DNA from: Paraburkholderia haematera
GTDB taxonomy: Bacteria > Pseudomonadota > Gammaproteobacteria > Burkholderiales > Burkholderiaceae
Length of the DNA: 64,000 nucleotides
Assembly: GCF_905220975.1 (NCBI RefSeq)
Contig: NZ_CAJNBK010000013.1
Location: 1 to 64,000, forward strand
Direction of reading: 5' to 3'
Below, one piece after another: positions 42,578-51,385 of the stretch. Below the pieces are notes generated by a model that was not told where the DNA came from, searched no databases, and saw only the letters and a program-made list of their open reading frames with translations. The translations under genes and the position numbers were made by a program. Position 1 is the stretch's first letter. Each line of letters opens with the position of its first letter.

Positions 42578-43385
42578 CAGCAGCCGGCGCCGCGCGACGG
42601 CACACTCTGAACAACAAGCCCGCAACAATCACCGCACCCAGCGCATACACGCCGTCCACCGCGGCGAGCGGCACGAGTTGCGCCTGGAACAACGCAGCCG
42701 GCACGTCGACCAGCGCATGCAGCGCAATCGCAAGCGGCAGGATGCCACGCCAGCCTGCCCGCACGCCGCGCCACATCAGCACCGACAAACCAATCTGGAA
42801 CACCAGTGCCGCCACCCGTTCGAGCGCGAAAATGCCGGCCATCTGCGGCGTCAGGCTGGCCAGGATCAGGTGGATGCGCATCACCGAGCCGGTCGGCAGG
42901 TTGCTCAGGAAGCCGTCCAGCTCGCCGCGGTTTTCGAAGATAGCAAACAGGATCCATTGAACCTGCACCATCACACCGACCAGCCAGGCTTCAGCGCCGC
43001 CGTGGCCGAGGCCGTAGGCCAGCGCCGAGCCGTCACCCGTGTTCGCGGTGGCCGCGGACTTCGCTGCCGTGCGCTTGAGCACAAGGCGCAGGCCGATGAA
43101 ACGCCCCACTTCTTCGCAGATCCCCGCAGCCAGCGCGCCATACACCACGAAGGCGAGCGGATGGGACAGGAAGGTGGCGGTCGCTTCGTTCCGGTGCAGC
43201 ACGTAGTCATTCAGCGCGCGCTCGATCACCATGGCGAACAGCGCGAACACGGCGATGCCGGCGATTGCGTCGCGATGGTTCAGGGCGAACGGCAGGCGCA
43301 GACGGCGGTAGATCAGGAACGGTAAGACGGCGACCAGCAGGGTCGCGAGGGCGAGGCTCGTGAGGGTAAGCGGTGCAACAACCAT
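42573..43385 (-). CDS. YhfC-family intramembrane metalloprotease-like protein
   Basis: A 270-residue membrane protein with about seven helices. The conserved polar motifs within membranes are GALAAGICEEVGRFIGL (EE pair), AYGLGHGGAEAWLVG (His) and IALHALVDVPAAL (His-Asp), which match the YhfC branch of the CPBP/CAAX-protease superfamily. These are putative intramembrane metalloproteases with largely unknown substrates. AAGGAAACTC lies before the ATG at 43385. It sits immediately downstream of the ptxS gene on the same strand (71 bases) but is probably a separate unit. Confidence 0.8.
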   Translation of the reverse strand: MVVAPLTLTSLALATLLVAVLPFLIYRRLRLPFALNHRDAIAGIAVFALFAMVIERALNDYVLHRNEATATFLSHPLAFVVYGALAAGICEEVGRFIGLRLVLKRTAAKSAATANTGDGSALAYGLGHGGAEAWLVGVMVQVQWILFAIFENRGELDGFLSNLPTGSVMRIHLILASLTPQMAGIFALERVAALVFQIGLSVLMWRGVRAGWRGILPLAIALHALVDVPAALFQAQLVPLAAVDGVYALGAVIVAGLLFRVCRRAAPAAA

Positions 43386-43456
43386 GAGTTTCCTTGCGAT
43401 GACCGGCGCGCACCCGCTGCGCGCCGCAGCCCGAATGATCGCAGATCAGCGCGAAG

Positions 43457-44674
43457 TCAGCGCAAAGTTGAGGCGCGGACGATCAATTCGCCCGGCAGGA
43501 GGCAGTCGCGCGCGGTGGTTTGAACCCCTTCGATGCGCTCATGGAGGAACTCGACCGCACGGTAGCCGATCTCGTAGGTCGGCTGGCGGATGGTCGTGAC
43601 GCCGGTCAATTCGGCCCATTCGGGATCGTCGATCGAGAGCAGCGCAACACGCGCCTGCCAATCCGCGCCATAGCGCGCTTTCAGATGAAGGGCGAGGCAC
43701 AGCGCGACCGGCGCGTTGGCCGCGAACAAGGCGATGCGCCGGGTGTTGCGGGTGGCGCTATGCGTGGCACTAGCCAGGGTGTTGCCTGCCGCGTGATCTG
43801 TGGCGCCGCGTGCGGTGTGTTCTGTCGCGCTGCTCACGGCCGCGCCGGGACCGCCGGCCGCGTCGATTGCGCGGTCCAGTTCGGCGAGGGCACGCTCCAC
43901 GGCGGCCGGCTCCGCAAGGTTCAGCACCAGCGTGTGCCCACGCGCACCGCCTTCGCCGCCTTTGCCGCCTTCGCCGCTTTTGCCCATTGCGCCGCCCGTT
44001 CCGCCCAGATCACGCTTGCCGCTCTCGCCGTTCATCACCTCGCGAAACGCCGCCTCGCGCAGTTGGCGCGAACTGACTTGCTCGAAGGGTTGCACGACGA
44101 ACCAGATGTCGTCGAACCCATTGTCAAGCAGGTGCCGCGTGCCGAGCTCGGCGGCCGCCCGGTTGTCCAGCCCAACCATATCGGCGACGAGCCCCTCCAC
44201 CGAACGGTCGACCAGCACCGCCGGAATTCCTCCTTCGCCCACCGGCCGCAGCGTTTCCTCACGCACGCCGAGCGCGTTGACGATCACGCCTTCCACGCGA
44301 TACGTGGTCAGCAGTTGCAGATAGCGCCGCTCCATTTCGACTTCGTTGGCCGCGTGGCAAATCAGCGGCATCAACCCGAGTGCATGGCAAGCGGCTTCCA
44401 CGCCTTGCAGCACTTCGACGGTGTACGGATTGGTCAAGTCGGCGAGCAGCATGCCGATCAGGCGATTGCGGCCACGCTTGAGGCCGCGCGCCATCTGGTT
44501 CGGCTGATAGTCGAGACGCTCGATAGCCGCCTCGATGCGCGCGCGCAATTCCGGCGACAGCACACTCATCTCGCCATTCAGGTAGCGCGAGATGCTGGTT
44601 TTGCCCGTGCCGGCTTCGCGCGCGACGTCGGTAATCGTCGCGCGGCGCGCGGCGGCAAGCGGCGGCGTACTCAT
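43457..44674 (-). CDS. ptxS: LacI-family regulator of 2-ketogluconate use, PtxS-like, with two low-complexity inserts
   Basis: A 405-residue LacI repressor, about 65 residues longer than usual. Helix-turn-helix ATITDVAREAGTGKTSISRY and hinge LDYQPNQMARGLKRGRNRLI at residues 12-75; sugar-binding core NPYTVEVLQGVEAACHALGL, VEGVIVNALGV, IPAVLVDRSVEGLVADMVGL. The extra length is a Gly-rich insert (residues 215-246, GGTGGAMGKSGEGGKGGEGG) and an Ala/Thr/His-rich insert (272-313). PtxS represses the kgu operon until 2-ketogluconate binds. It overlaps kguD by 4 bases (ATGA), being the last gene of the operon. The assignment rests mainly on this context. Confidence 0.82.
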   Translation of the reverse strand: MSTPPLAAARRATITDVAREAGTGKTSISRYLNGEMSVLSPELRARIEAAIERLDYQPNQMARGLKRGRNRLIGMLLADLTNPYTVEVLQGVEAACHALGLMPLICHAANEVEMERRYLQLLTTYRVEGVIVNALGVREETLRPVGEGGIPAVLVDRSVEGLVADMVGLDNRAAAELGTRHLLDNGFDDIWFVVQPFEQVSSRQLREAAFREVMNGESGKRDLGGTGGAMGKSGEGGKGGEGGARGHTLVLNLAEPAAVERALAELDRAIDAAGGPGAAVSSATEHTARGATDHAAGNTLASATHSATRNTRRIALFAANAPVALCLALHLKARYGADWQARVALLSIDDPEWAELTGVTTIRQPTYEIGYRAVEFLHERIEGVQTTARDCLLPGELIVRASTLR

Positions 44675-45636
44675 TTCTTCAACACTTCGCGATTGACGAT
44701 GTTGGTGGCGAGCGTCCCCTCGAGCGCGGCGACGAGGTTTTCAGCCGCGTTGCGCGCCATCGCATGGCGAGTCTCGTGCGTCGCCGAACCGATATGCGGC
44801 AGCGCGACCACGTTCGCCATTTTCAGCAACGGCGAGTCGGCCGGCAGCGGTTCGGTCTCGAACACGTCGAGACCCGCGCCGTGAATCGTGCCGTTTCGCA
44901 GTGCTTCGATCAGCGCCTGTTCATCCACCGTGGCGCCGCGCGATGCATTGATCAGGATCGCGCTCTTCTTCATCGATTTGAGTTCGGCCGTGCCGATCAT
45001 GTGCTTCGTTTCGGGTGAGAGCGGCACCTGCAGGCAGACGAAGTCCGCGGTAGCGAGCAGTTCCGCCAATTCGACGCGGCACGCGCCGTAAGCCTGCTCC
45101 GCCTCTACGTTCGCGCTGCGATTCGTGTACAGCACCTTCATGTTGAAGCCAAGCGCCGCGCGCCGCGCGACCGCGCCGCCGATCCGTCCCAGCCCGACGA
45201 TGCCGAGCGTCTTGCCCTGCACGTCGACGCCGAAATGCGCCGGTCCGATGCTGTGCGTCCACTGCCCCGCCTTCACCCACTCCGCAAGTTCGACCACCCG
45301 CCGCGCCGACGCGAGGATCAGCGAGAACACCGTATCCGCGGTGGATTCGGTCAGCACGTCCGGTGTGTGCGCGAGCACGATGCCGCGGCGCGTGAGGTCG
45401 GCAACATCGAACTGGTCGAAGCCCACCGAGATGGTCGACAGCGCCTTCAGCCGGTTCGCGCCTTCGAGCATTGCCGGCGTGATTTTCACGCTCGAACCGA
45501 TGCCGCCGTCCGCGTCCTTCAACGCGGCGACGAACGTGTCGTGCTGCGCGGGGTCGACCTGCACGACGTGCGCATGTTGTTGCAGATAGGCGAGCACCTC
45601 TTCGGGCAACGATTTCCAGGCGACGATCTTCTTCAT
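44671..45636 (-). CDS. kguD: 2-ketogluconate-6-phosphate reductase KguD (2-hydroxyacid dehydrogenase)
   Basis: A 321-residue D-2-hydroxyacid dehydrogenase. The Rossmann motif is TLGIVGLGRIGGAVARRAAL; catalytic Arg, Glu and His lie in LINASRGATVDEQAL, LDVFETEPLPADSPL and VVALPHIGSATHETR. GhrB/KguD-like spacing throughout. In this operon its role is to reduce 2-keto-6-phosphogluconate with NADPH to 6-phosphogluconate, which enters the Entner-Doudoroff or pentose phosphate route. Only 4 bases separate it from kguT, and it overlaps ptxS. Confidence 0.88.
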   Translation of the reverse strand: MKKIVAWKSLPEEVLAYLQQHAHVVQVDPAQHDTFVAALKDADGGIGSSVKITPAMLEGANRLKALSTISVGFDQFDVADLTRRGIVLAHTPDVLTESTADTVFSLILASARRVVELAEWVKAGQWTHSIGPAHFGVDVQGKTLGIVGLGRIGGAVARRAALGFNMKVLYTNRSANVEAEQAYGACRVELAELLATADFVCLQVPLSPETKHMIGTAELKSMKKSAILINASRGATVDEQALIEALRNGTIHGAGLDVFETEPLPADSPLLKMANVVALPHIGSATHETRHAMARNAAENLVAALEGTLATNIVNREVLKK

Positions 45637-45640
45637 CAGC

Positions 45641-46936
45641 TTATTTTCCTTGCAACGGTGTAGCGAGCGTGGCGCCCTGGGTCAACGGCTCTGCTTGCGG
45701 CTGCGGTTTGACGATCAGCGTCAGAATCACTGCGGCGAGCAACGCCACGCTCATGAACGCATAGGATGCCGCGGGCGAACCGGTCGCGCCATTCAGATAG
45801 CCGACCACGTACGAGCCGACGAACGAACCAAGCGCCCCCATGCTGTTGATCAGCGCCATCGCGCCGCCCGCCACGTTCTTCGGCAGCAATTCCGGCACGA
45901 TCGCGAAGAACGGTCCATACGGCGCGTACATCGCGCCGCCGGCGATCACCAGCAACGCGTACGAGATCCAGAAGTGCGTGGAGCCGAGCGCGTACGACGC
46001 CGCGAACGCGATCGCGCCGACCAGCAGGAACGGCCACACGAACACTTTGCGGCGGTTGAGTTTATCCGATGCCCACGAAGCCGCAAGCATGGCGATCGTG
46101 GCGGCCAGATACGGCAGCGCCGAGAGCCAGCCGGTTTCGACCATGCCGAGCGTCGAACCGTTCTTCAGGATCGACGGCAGCCACAACACGAAACCGTATA
46201 CGCCGATGCTCCAGCAGAAATACTGCGCGCACAGCTTGATGACCGCGGGCGTGCGAAACGCTTCGCTGTAATTGCGCACCGGCTTGATCGCGGCCTGTTC
46301 GGCGCGCAAGGTTTCGGCGAGGTCGTCTTTTTGCTGCTGCGTGAGCCACGAGACCTGTTGCGGCTTGTCCTGCACGATGAACCACCAGCACACCGCCCAG
46401 AGGATCGCGGGAGCACCTTCGGCGATGAACATGTGGCGCCAGCCGAACGAATGCACCAGATAGCCGGAGACCACCGACATCCACAGCACCGTCACCGGAT
46501 TGCCGAGAATCAGGAAGGTGTTGGCCCGCGAGCGCTCGCGCTTCGTGAACCAGTTGCTGATGAAGATCAGCATCGCCGGCATCACCGCTGCTTCCACCAC
46601 GCCGAGCACGAAGCGGATCACCATCAGCGAGGGGATATTGCTGACCATGCCGGTCAGCGCCGCACAACCGCCCCACAGGACCAGGCTCCAGAACACGAGC
46701 TTTTTCACGCTGCGGCGTTCCGCGTAGATCGCGCCGGGAATCTGAAAGAAGAAATAGCCGAGAAAGAACAACGCGCCGATCAACGACGACAGTCCTTTAC
46801 TGATGCCGAGATCCTGGTTGATGCCGGCAGCCGATGCGAAACCGAAGTTCGCACGGTCGAGGTAAGCCAGGCTGTACGTGATGAATACGATCGGCATGAT
46901 CGTCCACCAACGGCGAATCGCGAGCGATGAAGTCAT
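45641..46936 (-). CDS. kguT: 2-ketogluconate transporter KguT (MFS, anion:cation symporter family)
   Basis: A 431-residue MFS protein of the ACS (phthalate/glucarate-like) group. RRWWTIMPIVFITYSLAYLD and RANFGFASAAGINQDLGISK open helix 1 and its loop as in GudP/KguT proteins; FLGYFFFQIPGAIYAERRSV, LRPCRT-type arginines are not present, and motifs NWFTKRERSRANTFLILGNP and GGAMYAPYGPFFAIVPELLP are family-typical. It imports 2-ketogluconate by proton symport. ATG at 46936 is chosen for its AAAGGAG; a longer frame exists upstream. 213 bases separate it from kguK. Confidence 0.87.
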   Translation of the reverse strand: MTSSLAIRRWWTIMPIVFITYSLAYLDRANFGFASAAGINQDLGISKGLSSLIGALFFLGYFFFQIPGAIYAERRSVKKLVFWSLVLWGGCAALTGMVSNIPSLMVIRFVLGVVEAAVMPAMLIFISNWFTKRERSRANTFLILGNPVTVLWMSVVSGYLVHSFGWRHMFIAEGAPAILWAVCWWFIVQDKPQQVSWLTQQQKDDLAETLRAEQAAIKPVRNYSEAFRTPAVIKLCAQYFCWSIGVYGFVLWLPSILKNGSTLGMVETGWLSALPYLAATIAMLAASWASDKLNRRKVFVWPFLLVGAIAFAASYALGSTHFWISYALLVIAGGAMYAPYGPFFAIVPELLPKNVAGGAMALINSMGALGSFVGSYVVGYLNGATGSPAASYAFMSVALLAAVILTLIVKPQPQAEPLTQGATLATPLQGK

Positions 46937-47149
46937 GGAAGTCTCCTTTGTCGACCAGAGTTGGTGCAAAGCACTTACTCGGGTCCCATGCAAGATAGTT
47001 GCTAACGGCTTCCCGAAGCACTGAGGGCGGTTATGCGGCGCTGTTCGAGCGCTCTTGCTGTTATCGAGCCAGCTAATGCTGGATGCGCTAGATGCGCTGA
47101 ATACACTGAACGCGGCGTTGGGCGTGGCAGATTCATGTTCAGGCCACGC

Positions 47150-48133
47150 TCAGGCCGCGGTGGCAACGCGCGAAACATCGGCACGTTCGAGCGCGTCAAG
47201 CGCGGCGCGGCTCGGCAGGCCTTCCGAATCGCCGATCACCTGGATCGCCAGCGCGCCGATGCGGTTGCCGCGCGCAACCGCTTGCGGCAGTGTCTTGCCC
47301 TCGAGCAGCGCGCTGACCACGCCAACGGCGAAGCCATCGCCCGCGCCAACCGTGTCCACCACCTTCGCGACCGGCTGGCCTGCGATCACGGCGGCATCGT
47401 CGGCGGTGCGAAAGTACGCGCCTTCTGCGCCGAGCTTGATGATCACGCCGCGCGCGCCCCGATCGAGATAAAACTTTGCAATGTCGTCCGGCTGCGTATA
47501 GCCGGTCAGAATCTCGCCTTCGCCGATGCCGGGCAGCACCCAATCGGCCAGTGCGGCGAGCGCGTTCAACCCTTCGACCATCGCGGCGCGCGAGGGCCAC
47601 AGCGTTGGGCGCAAGTTCGGGTCGAACGAAATGGTCTTGCCCGCGGCCCGCATTTCACGCGCCAGATGGAAGGCGAGTTCGCGCGAACTCGCCGAGATGG
47701 CAGGCGCCACGCCCGTCAGATGGAGGTGAAGCGCGGGCAATACGTAATCGGCCGCGTAGTCGTCCAAGGACAGGTGGCTCGCCGCCGATCCTTTGCGGAA
47801 ATACTCGATGGCTGGGTCGCTGCCGTCGTCGTTCTTCGACTTCAGCTGGAAACCGGTCGGATAGCGCTCGTCGGTGGTGACGCAGCGCTGGTCGATGCCT
47901 TCTTTCGCCAGCGTGTCGCGCACGTACTGGCCGAACGAATCGTTGCCGACCCGGCTCATCCAGCCCACCTTGAAACCCAGGCGCGACAGACCGATCGCCA
48001 CATTCAGATCGGCGCCCGCAATGCGCTTGGTGAACTGCCCGACACCGGCGAGCGCCCCGGTTTCGGCGGCCACGAACATGGCCATCGCTTCGCCGTAGGT
48101 GATGACGTCGAGTGCTGCGTTTGTGTTGTTCAT
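47150..48133 (-). CDS. kguK: 2-ketogluconate kinase KguK (PfkB/ribokinase family)
   Basis: A 327-residue sugar kinase. DVITYGEAMAMFVAAETGAL begins the fold, RIAGADLNVAIGLSRLGFKV is the family N-terminal signature, PAIEYFRKGSAASHLS (lid region) and the C-terminal VVDTVGAGDGFAVGVVSALL carries the catalytic Asp in the DTxGAGD motif. It phosphorylates 2-ketogluconate to 2-keto-6-phosphogluconate (KDG-kinase-like subgroup). AGGAGCAAGG precedes the ATG at 48133. It lies 41 bases after kguE. Confidence 0.89.
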   Translation of the reverse strand: MNNTNAALDVITYGEAMAMFVAAETGALAGVGQFTKRIAGADLNVAIGLSRLGFKVGWMSRVGNDSFGQYVRDTLAKEGIDQRCVTTDERYPTGFQLKSKNDDGSDPAIEYFRKGSAASHLSLDDYAADYVLPALHLHLTGVAPAISASSRELAFHLAREMRAAGKTISFDPNLRPTLWPSRAAMVEGLNALAALADWVLPGIGEGEILTGYTQPDDIAKFYLDRGARGVIIKLGAEGAYFRTADDAAVIAGQPVAKVVDTVGAGDGFAVGVVSALLEGKTLPQAVARGNRIGALAIQVIGDSEGLPSRAALDALERADVSRVATAA

Positions 48134-48174
48134 ACCTTGCTCCTGCGTATTTCTTTCAAGGTTGTACGCGCCGC

Positions 48175-48948
48175 TCACGCGGCCGCCAGCCACGTGACGT
48201 AATGCGCCGCGTCCGCATCGATACGGTTCGTGTCGAACGGAAATTCAATGCCGCGCGGCACGTGGCGCGGCAGCGTGTCGAGCACCGCGGCGAACTGCGT
48301 GTCGCCGACAGCCGGCGCGGCGGGAAAGCGCCGCGCGCCCTCGCCCACCGCCGTCTTGCAATGGATGTATTCGACATGCGCGGCCAGCGGCCCGGCGGCA
48401 TCGAGCGGCGCGACATCGCGCCAGGCCCAGTTACCGATGTCGAAGGTCATGCCGAGGAGATCCGTATGGCCTTCACGCGCCAGCGCGTCGAACAGGCCAA
48501 TGAATTGCGCGAGCGAGCCGCCTTCGGCCAGTTGGCCGTTTTCGACAACAAGACGCACACTCGCACCGCGCAGATGGTCGGCAATCGCCGCGCCATGCGC
48601 CTCGGTAGCGAATCCGCCGAGTTGCAGCTTCACAAAGCGCGCACCGAATGCTGTCGCTTCATCGAGCGCGAGACGCAGTGCGCCGGCGTCGAGGTGTCCG
48701 TCTGACGTGTACAGCGAAGCCGGGGTCGAATACACCGACCACAAGCCCAGTCCGGCGATCGACTTGCCGAGCGCGCTCAATGCCTGCGGCGCAACGTCGG
48801 CTTCGTGCGCGAACAGTTCGCGGCGCACTTCGAACGCCGCCGCGCCAGCCTGTTTGCTCGCGCCGGCCCACTTCAGATGACCGCCCTGACGGACCGCGTC
48901 CATCCCGAATGCGCTTGCAACGATCACCACGTCCACTGCGTCAGTCAT
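48175..48948 (-). CDS. kguE: KguE, sugar isomerase/epimerase-like TIM barrel
   Basis: A 257-residue AP-endonuclease-2-type TIM barrel protein. SVYSTPASLYTSDGHLDAGA, FGARFVKLQLGGF, VRLVVENGQLAEGGSLAQFI, LGMTFDIGNWAWRDVAPLDA and HVEYIHCKTAVGEG give the expected strands with Glu, Asp and His metal ligands. KguE is the first gene of 2-ketogluconate operons in Pseudomonas and Burkholderia; its reaction is not established, an isomerase or epimerase role being assumed. ATG at 48948 is used; an in-frame TTG 15 bases upstream exists. The operator palindrome is 46 bases upstream. Confidence 0.86.
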   Translation of the reverse strand: MTDAVDVVIVASAFGMDAVRQGGHLKWAGASKQAGAAAFEVRRELFAHEADVAPQALSALGKSIAGLGLWSVYSTPASLYTSDGHLDAGALRLALDEATAFGARFVKLQLGGFATEAHGAAIADHLRGASVRLVVENGQLAEGGSLAQFIGLFDALAREGHTDLLGMTFDIGNWAWRDVAPLDAAGPLAAHVEYIHCKTAVGEGARRFPAAPAVGDTQFAAVLDTLPRHVPRGIEFPFDTNRIDADAAHYVTWLAAA

Positions 48949-48993
48949 GTCGAATTTACTCAAATCTGTGCCATATCAGCATTTGATCGGCGA

Positions 48994-49009
48994 TTGGAAC
49001 CGGTTCCAA
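48994..49009. promoter_or_regulatory. PtxS-like operator TTGGAACCGGTTCCAA
   Basis: A perfect 16-bp palindrome centred on CCGG, 46 bases before kguE. Pseudomonas PtxS is known to bind TGAAACCGGTTTCA; this site has the same AACCGGTT core and size. Being the only such site seen in the operon, it is the likely place where the ptxS product represses kguEKTD-ptxS. Confidence 0.78.
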
Positions 49010-49107
49010 ACACATTTCTAAAAAAAGCGCCGAGGCGCTTGCGATGCCCGAATAGTGCGCCGGGCGCGCCGTCATGCACCATAGTGGAAATCCCCAGGCC
49101 GGCTCGA

Positions 49108-50028
49108 TCAGGTTCCATCGGCGAGGCAAAGCGCGAGGAACTGCTCGACGACCCGCGAGGGCGCACTCGCATGCGGCACCAGAATCGACAGCCGCCGTGT
49201 CAGCGGCTCGGGGCCCAGCGAGAACAGGCATAGCGCGCCGTCCTCGTGCCGCATCGACATGGCCGAGACGAAACCGATGCCCATGCCCGCCCGCACCGCT
49301 TCCTTGACGCCCTCGACCCCGGCAATCTCCAGCGCCACGCGCATCGGCACGCCCGCCCGGGCAAAGGCGCGCTCGACAATCTGCCGCACGCCCGAGCCCG
49401 CTTCGCGCAAGACCAGCGGATGCGGGCCGAATGCCGCCAGCGCCACCCGGCCGCCGTTGATGCCCAAACCATCTTCCGTATCCGCGCCGGCCGCCTGCGC
49501 CAGTGGATGCGTGCGGGGCATGATCGCGACAATCTCGTCCTCGCGCCACGCATGCACCGCGGTGTCGGGCGGCAGATCCGCGCCGACCGGCCCTTCGATC
49601 ATCGCGATATCCACTGAGCCCAGCGCGCCGACGATTTCCGTGGTGTTGCCATCGGCGGTATGCAGCGTCACCTCGGGATGGCGGCGATGAAAGTCGGCAA
49701 TCAGGTACGGCAGCAGATAACTCGCCGGCGTGGTGCTGGCGCCAATGCGCAAGGTGCCCTGCTCGAGCCCGCGCAACGCGTCGCGATACGCATGCGCCTG
49801 CCGCCACGTATCCCGAAGCCGGGTGGCATAGCTGGCGAGTTGCTCGCCGGCGGGCGTGAGGCGCACGCCGCGCCCGTCGCGCAGGTAAAGCGGCTCGCCG
49901 AATTCGTCCTGTAACTGCCGCAATTGTCCGGACACGGCCGGCTGCGACAAATGCAGCGCCACAGCCGCCCGGCTGATGTTGCGATGTTCGGCAACGGCGG
50001 CAAACGTTATAAGTTGGTCCGGGGTCAT
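49108..50028 (-). CDS. LysR-family regulator (CysB/YeiE-like), divergent from yeiH
   Basis: A 306-residue LTTR: HTH MTPDQLITFAAVAEHRNISR, AAVALHLSQPAVSGQLRQLQ, and the effector domain with TLRIGASTTPASYLLPYLIA, TLHTADGNTTEIVGALGSVD and LVLREAGSGVRQIVERAFAR, a set typical of the YeiE/CbbR-like branch. The ATG at 50028 is preferred over an in-frame TTG at 50037. It is divergent from yeiH; E. coli has the same yeiE-yeiH pairing. A dyad directly upstream of its start codon is a likely autoregulatory site. Confidence 0.88.
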   Translation of the reverse strand: MTPDQLITFAAVAEHRNISRAAVALHLSQPAVSGQLRQLQDEFGEPLYLRDGRGVRLTPAGEQLASYATRLRDTWRQAHAYRDALRGLEQGTLRIGASTTPASYLLPYLIADFHRRHPEVTLHTADGNTTEIVGALGSVDIAMIEGPVGADLPPDTAVHAWREDEIVAIMPRTHPLAQAAGADTEDGLGINGGRVALAAFGPHPLVLREAGSGVRQIVERAFARAGVPMRVALEIAGVEGVKEAVRAGMGIGFVSAMSMRHEDGALCLFSLGPEPLTRRLSILVPHASAPSRVVEQFLALCLADGT

Positions 50029-50035
50029 GGTGGTC

Positions 50036-50060
50036 AAAGTATCCGCACAACTGATACTTT
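50036..50060. promoter_or_regulatory. Inverted repeat AAAGTATC-N9-GATACTTT, LysR-type operator
   Basis: Perfect 8-bp arms with a 9-bp spacer, starting 8 bases upstream of the LysR ATG, in the LysR-yeiH divergent promoter region. The arm size and spacing (T-N11-A contained) fit a LysR recognition site. An AT-rich stretch ATATCGATATATC follows at 50084-50096. Confidence 0.62.
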
Positions 50061-50148
50061 ACATTCTAAATCACGATTTTTCATATCGATATATCTAATT
50101 TAGGATTAGGGCTATCGAATCAAGTCAGTCATAGGAAGGCACTACGCC

Positions 50149-51240
50149 ATGTCCACGCCACATCTCACCGCTTCTGCCGCATCCGCCGGATCTTCGGCGT
50201 CGTCCACCCGTGGCCAGCTCAACGGCATTCTCTTCGTTGCCCTGTTTGCCGCTGCCGTGACCCGCATCGCGTCGATCCCGGCCATCGCCGGCTTGGGTTT
50301 GAGTCCACTGATCGTCGGCATCGTGGCGGGCGCCATTTACGGCAACGCACTGCGCGACGGCATGCCCGAAAGCTGGGCGGCCGGTGTCAACTTCTCGGCG
50401 CGCAAACTTCTGCGCATCGCCGTGGCGTTTTTCGGCTTGCGCGTGAGCCTGCAGGAAATCGCTCAGGTCGGCTTGCCCGGTCTCGCTGAATCGGTGCTGA
50501 TCGTCGTGAGCACGCTGGTGATCGGCACGTGGGCCGGCATGAAGATCATGAAACTCGATCGCGATACGGCCCTTCTCACGGCCGCCGGCAGCGCGATCTG
50601 CGGTGCGGCCGCCGTGCTCGCGTTCGAATCGACGCTGCAATCGAAGCCGCATAAGAGCGCCATGGCCGTGGGCAGCGTGGTGCTGTTCGGCACGCTCTCG
50701 ATGTTCCTCTACCCGGTGCTGTTCAAGGCGGGCTGGCTGCATCTCGACACGGTTGGCGCAGGCCTCTTCTTCGGCGGCACGATTCATGAAGTGGCGCAGG
50801 TGGTCGGCGCGGCCAGCAACGTGAGCCCGGAAGCGACCCACATCGCGACCATCGTCAAGATGACCCGCGTGATGCTGCTGGTGCCGGTGCTGCTGGTGGT
50901 CGGCATGTGGGTCAACCGCTCGGCGCGCAGCGCCGCCACGGCCGAAGACGGCAAGCACCACGCTCCGCGCAAGCTGGCGATTCCCTGGTTCGCGCTCGGC
51001 TTCCTCGCCTTCGTCGTGATCAACTCGCTGCACGTCCTGCCGGAAAGCGCGACCAGCACGCTGAACATGCTCGACACCTTCGCACTCACCATGGCCATGA
51101 CCGCGCTCGGTATCGAAACCCGCATTGCGCAGATTCGTCAGGCCGGACCCCGCGCATTGACCACCGGTTTCATCCTGTATGTGTGGTTGATTGCCGGCGG
51201 ACTGGGTATCACATGGGCCGTCCAGCGCCTGCTCGGCTAA
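50149..51240 (+). CDS. yeiH: YeiH-family putative sulfate/anion exporter
   Basis: A 363-residue membrane protein with ten or more helices. LGLSPLIVGIVAGAIYGNAL, GVNFSARKLLRIAVAFFGLR, VSLQEIAQVGLPGL, TLLTAAGSAICGAAAVLAFE, LFFGGTIHEVAQVVGAASN and TMAMTALGIETRIAQIRQAG match the YeiH/PSE family (UPF0324). The family is linked to sulfate or sulfonate export. The start ATG follows AGGAAGG with workable spacing. A terminator lies 22 bases after the stop. Regulation by the divergent LysR is expected. Confidence 0.9.
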   Translation: MSTPHLTASAASAGSSASSTRGQLNGILFVALFAAAVTRIASIPAIAGLGLSPLIVGIVAGAIYGNALRDGMPESWAAGVNFSARKLLRIAVAFFGLRVSLQEIAQVGLPGLAESVLIVVSTLVIGTWAGMKIMKLDRDTALLTAAGSAICGAAAVLAFESTLQSKPHKSAMAVGSVVLFGTLSMFLYPVLFKAGWLHLDTVGAGLFFGGTIHEVAQVVGAASNVSPEATHIATIVKMTRVMLLVPVLLVVGMWVNRSARSAATAEDGKHHAPRKLAIPWFALGFLAFVVINSLHVLPESATSTLNMLDTFALTMAMTALGIETRIAQIRQAGPRALTTGFILYVWLIAGGLGITWAVQRLLG

Positions 51241-51261
51241 ATCGCCCCCGCCTTCCGACCC

Positions 51262-51284
51262 ACCCCGCCGCGTGCGGGGTTTTG
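51262..51284 (+). terminator. Rho-independent terminator of yeiH
   Basis: ACCCCGC, loop CGCGT, GCGGGGT followed by TTTG: a short GC-rich stem with a T-run 22 bases after the yeiH stop. Confidence 0.78.
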
Positions 51285-51385
51285 TGCATTCAGGAGACCC
51301 ATCCGGCACGCACGCGCGGCATACTGGTTGCCGACGTTGTTCGCTCATGCAAACTTCTTCATGCAACCGGGATAAGGACCGATCG

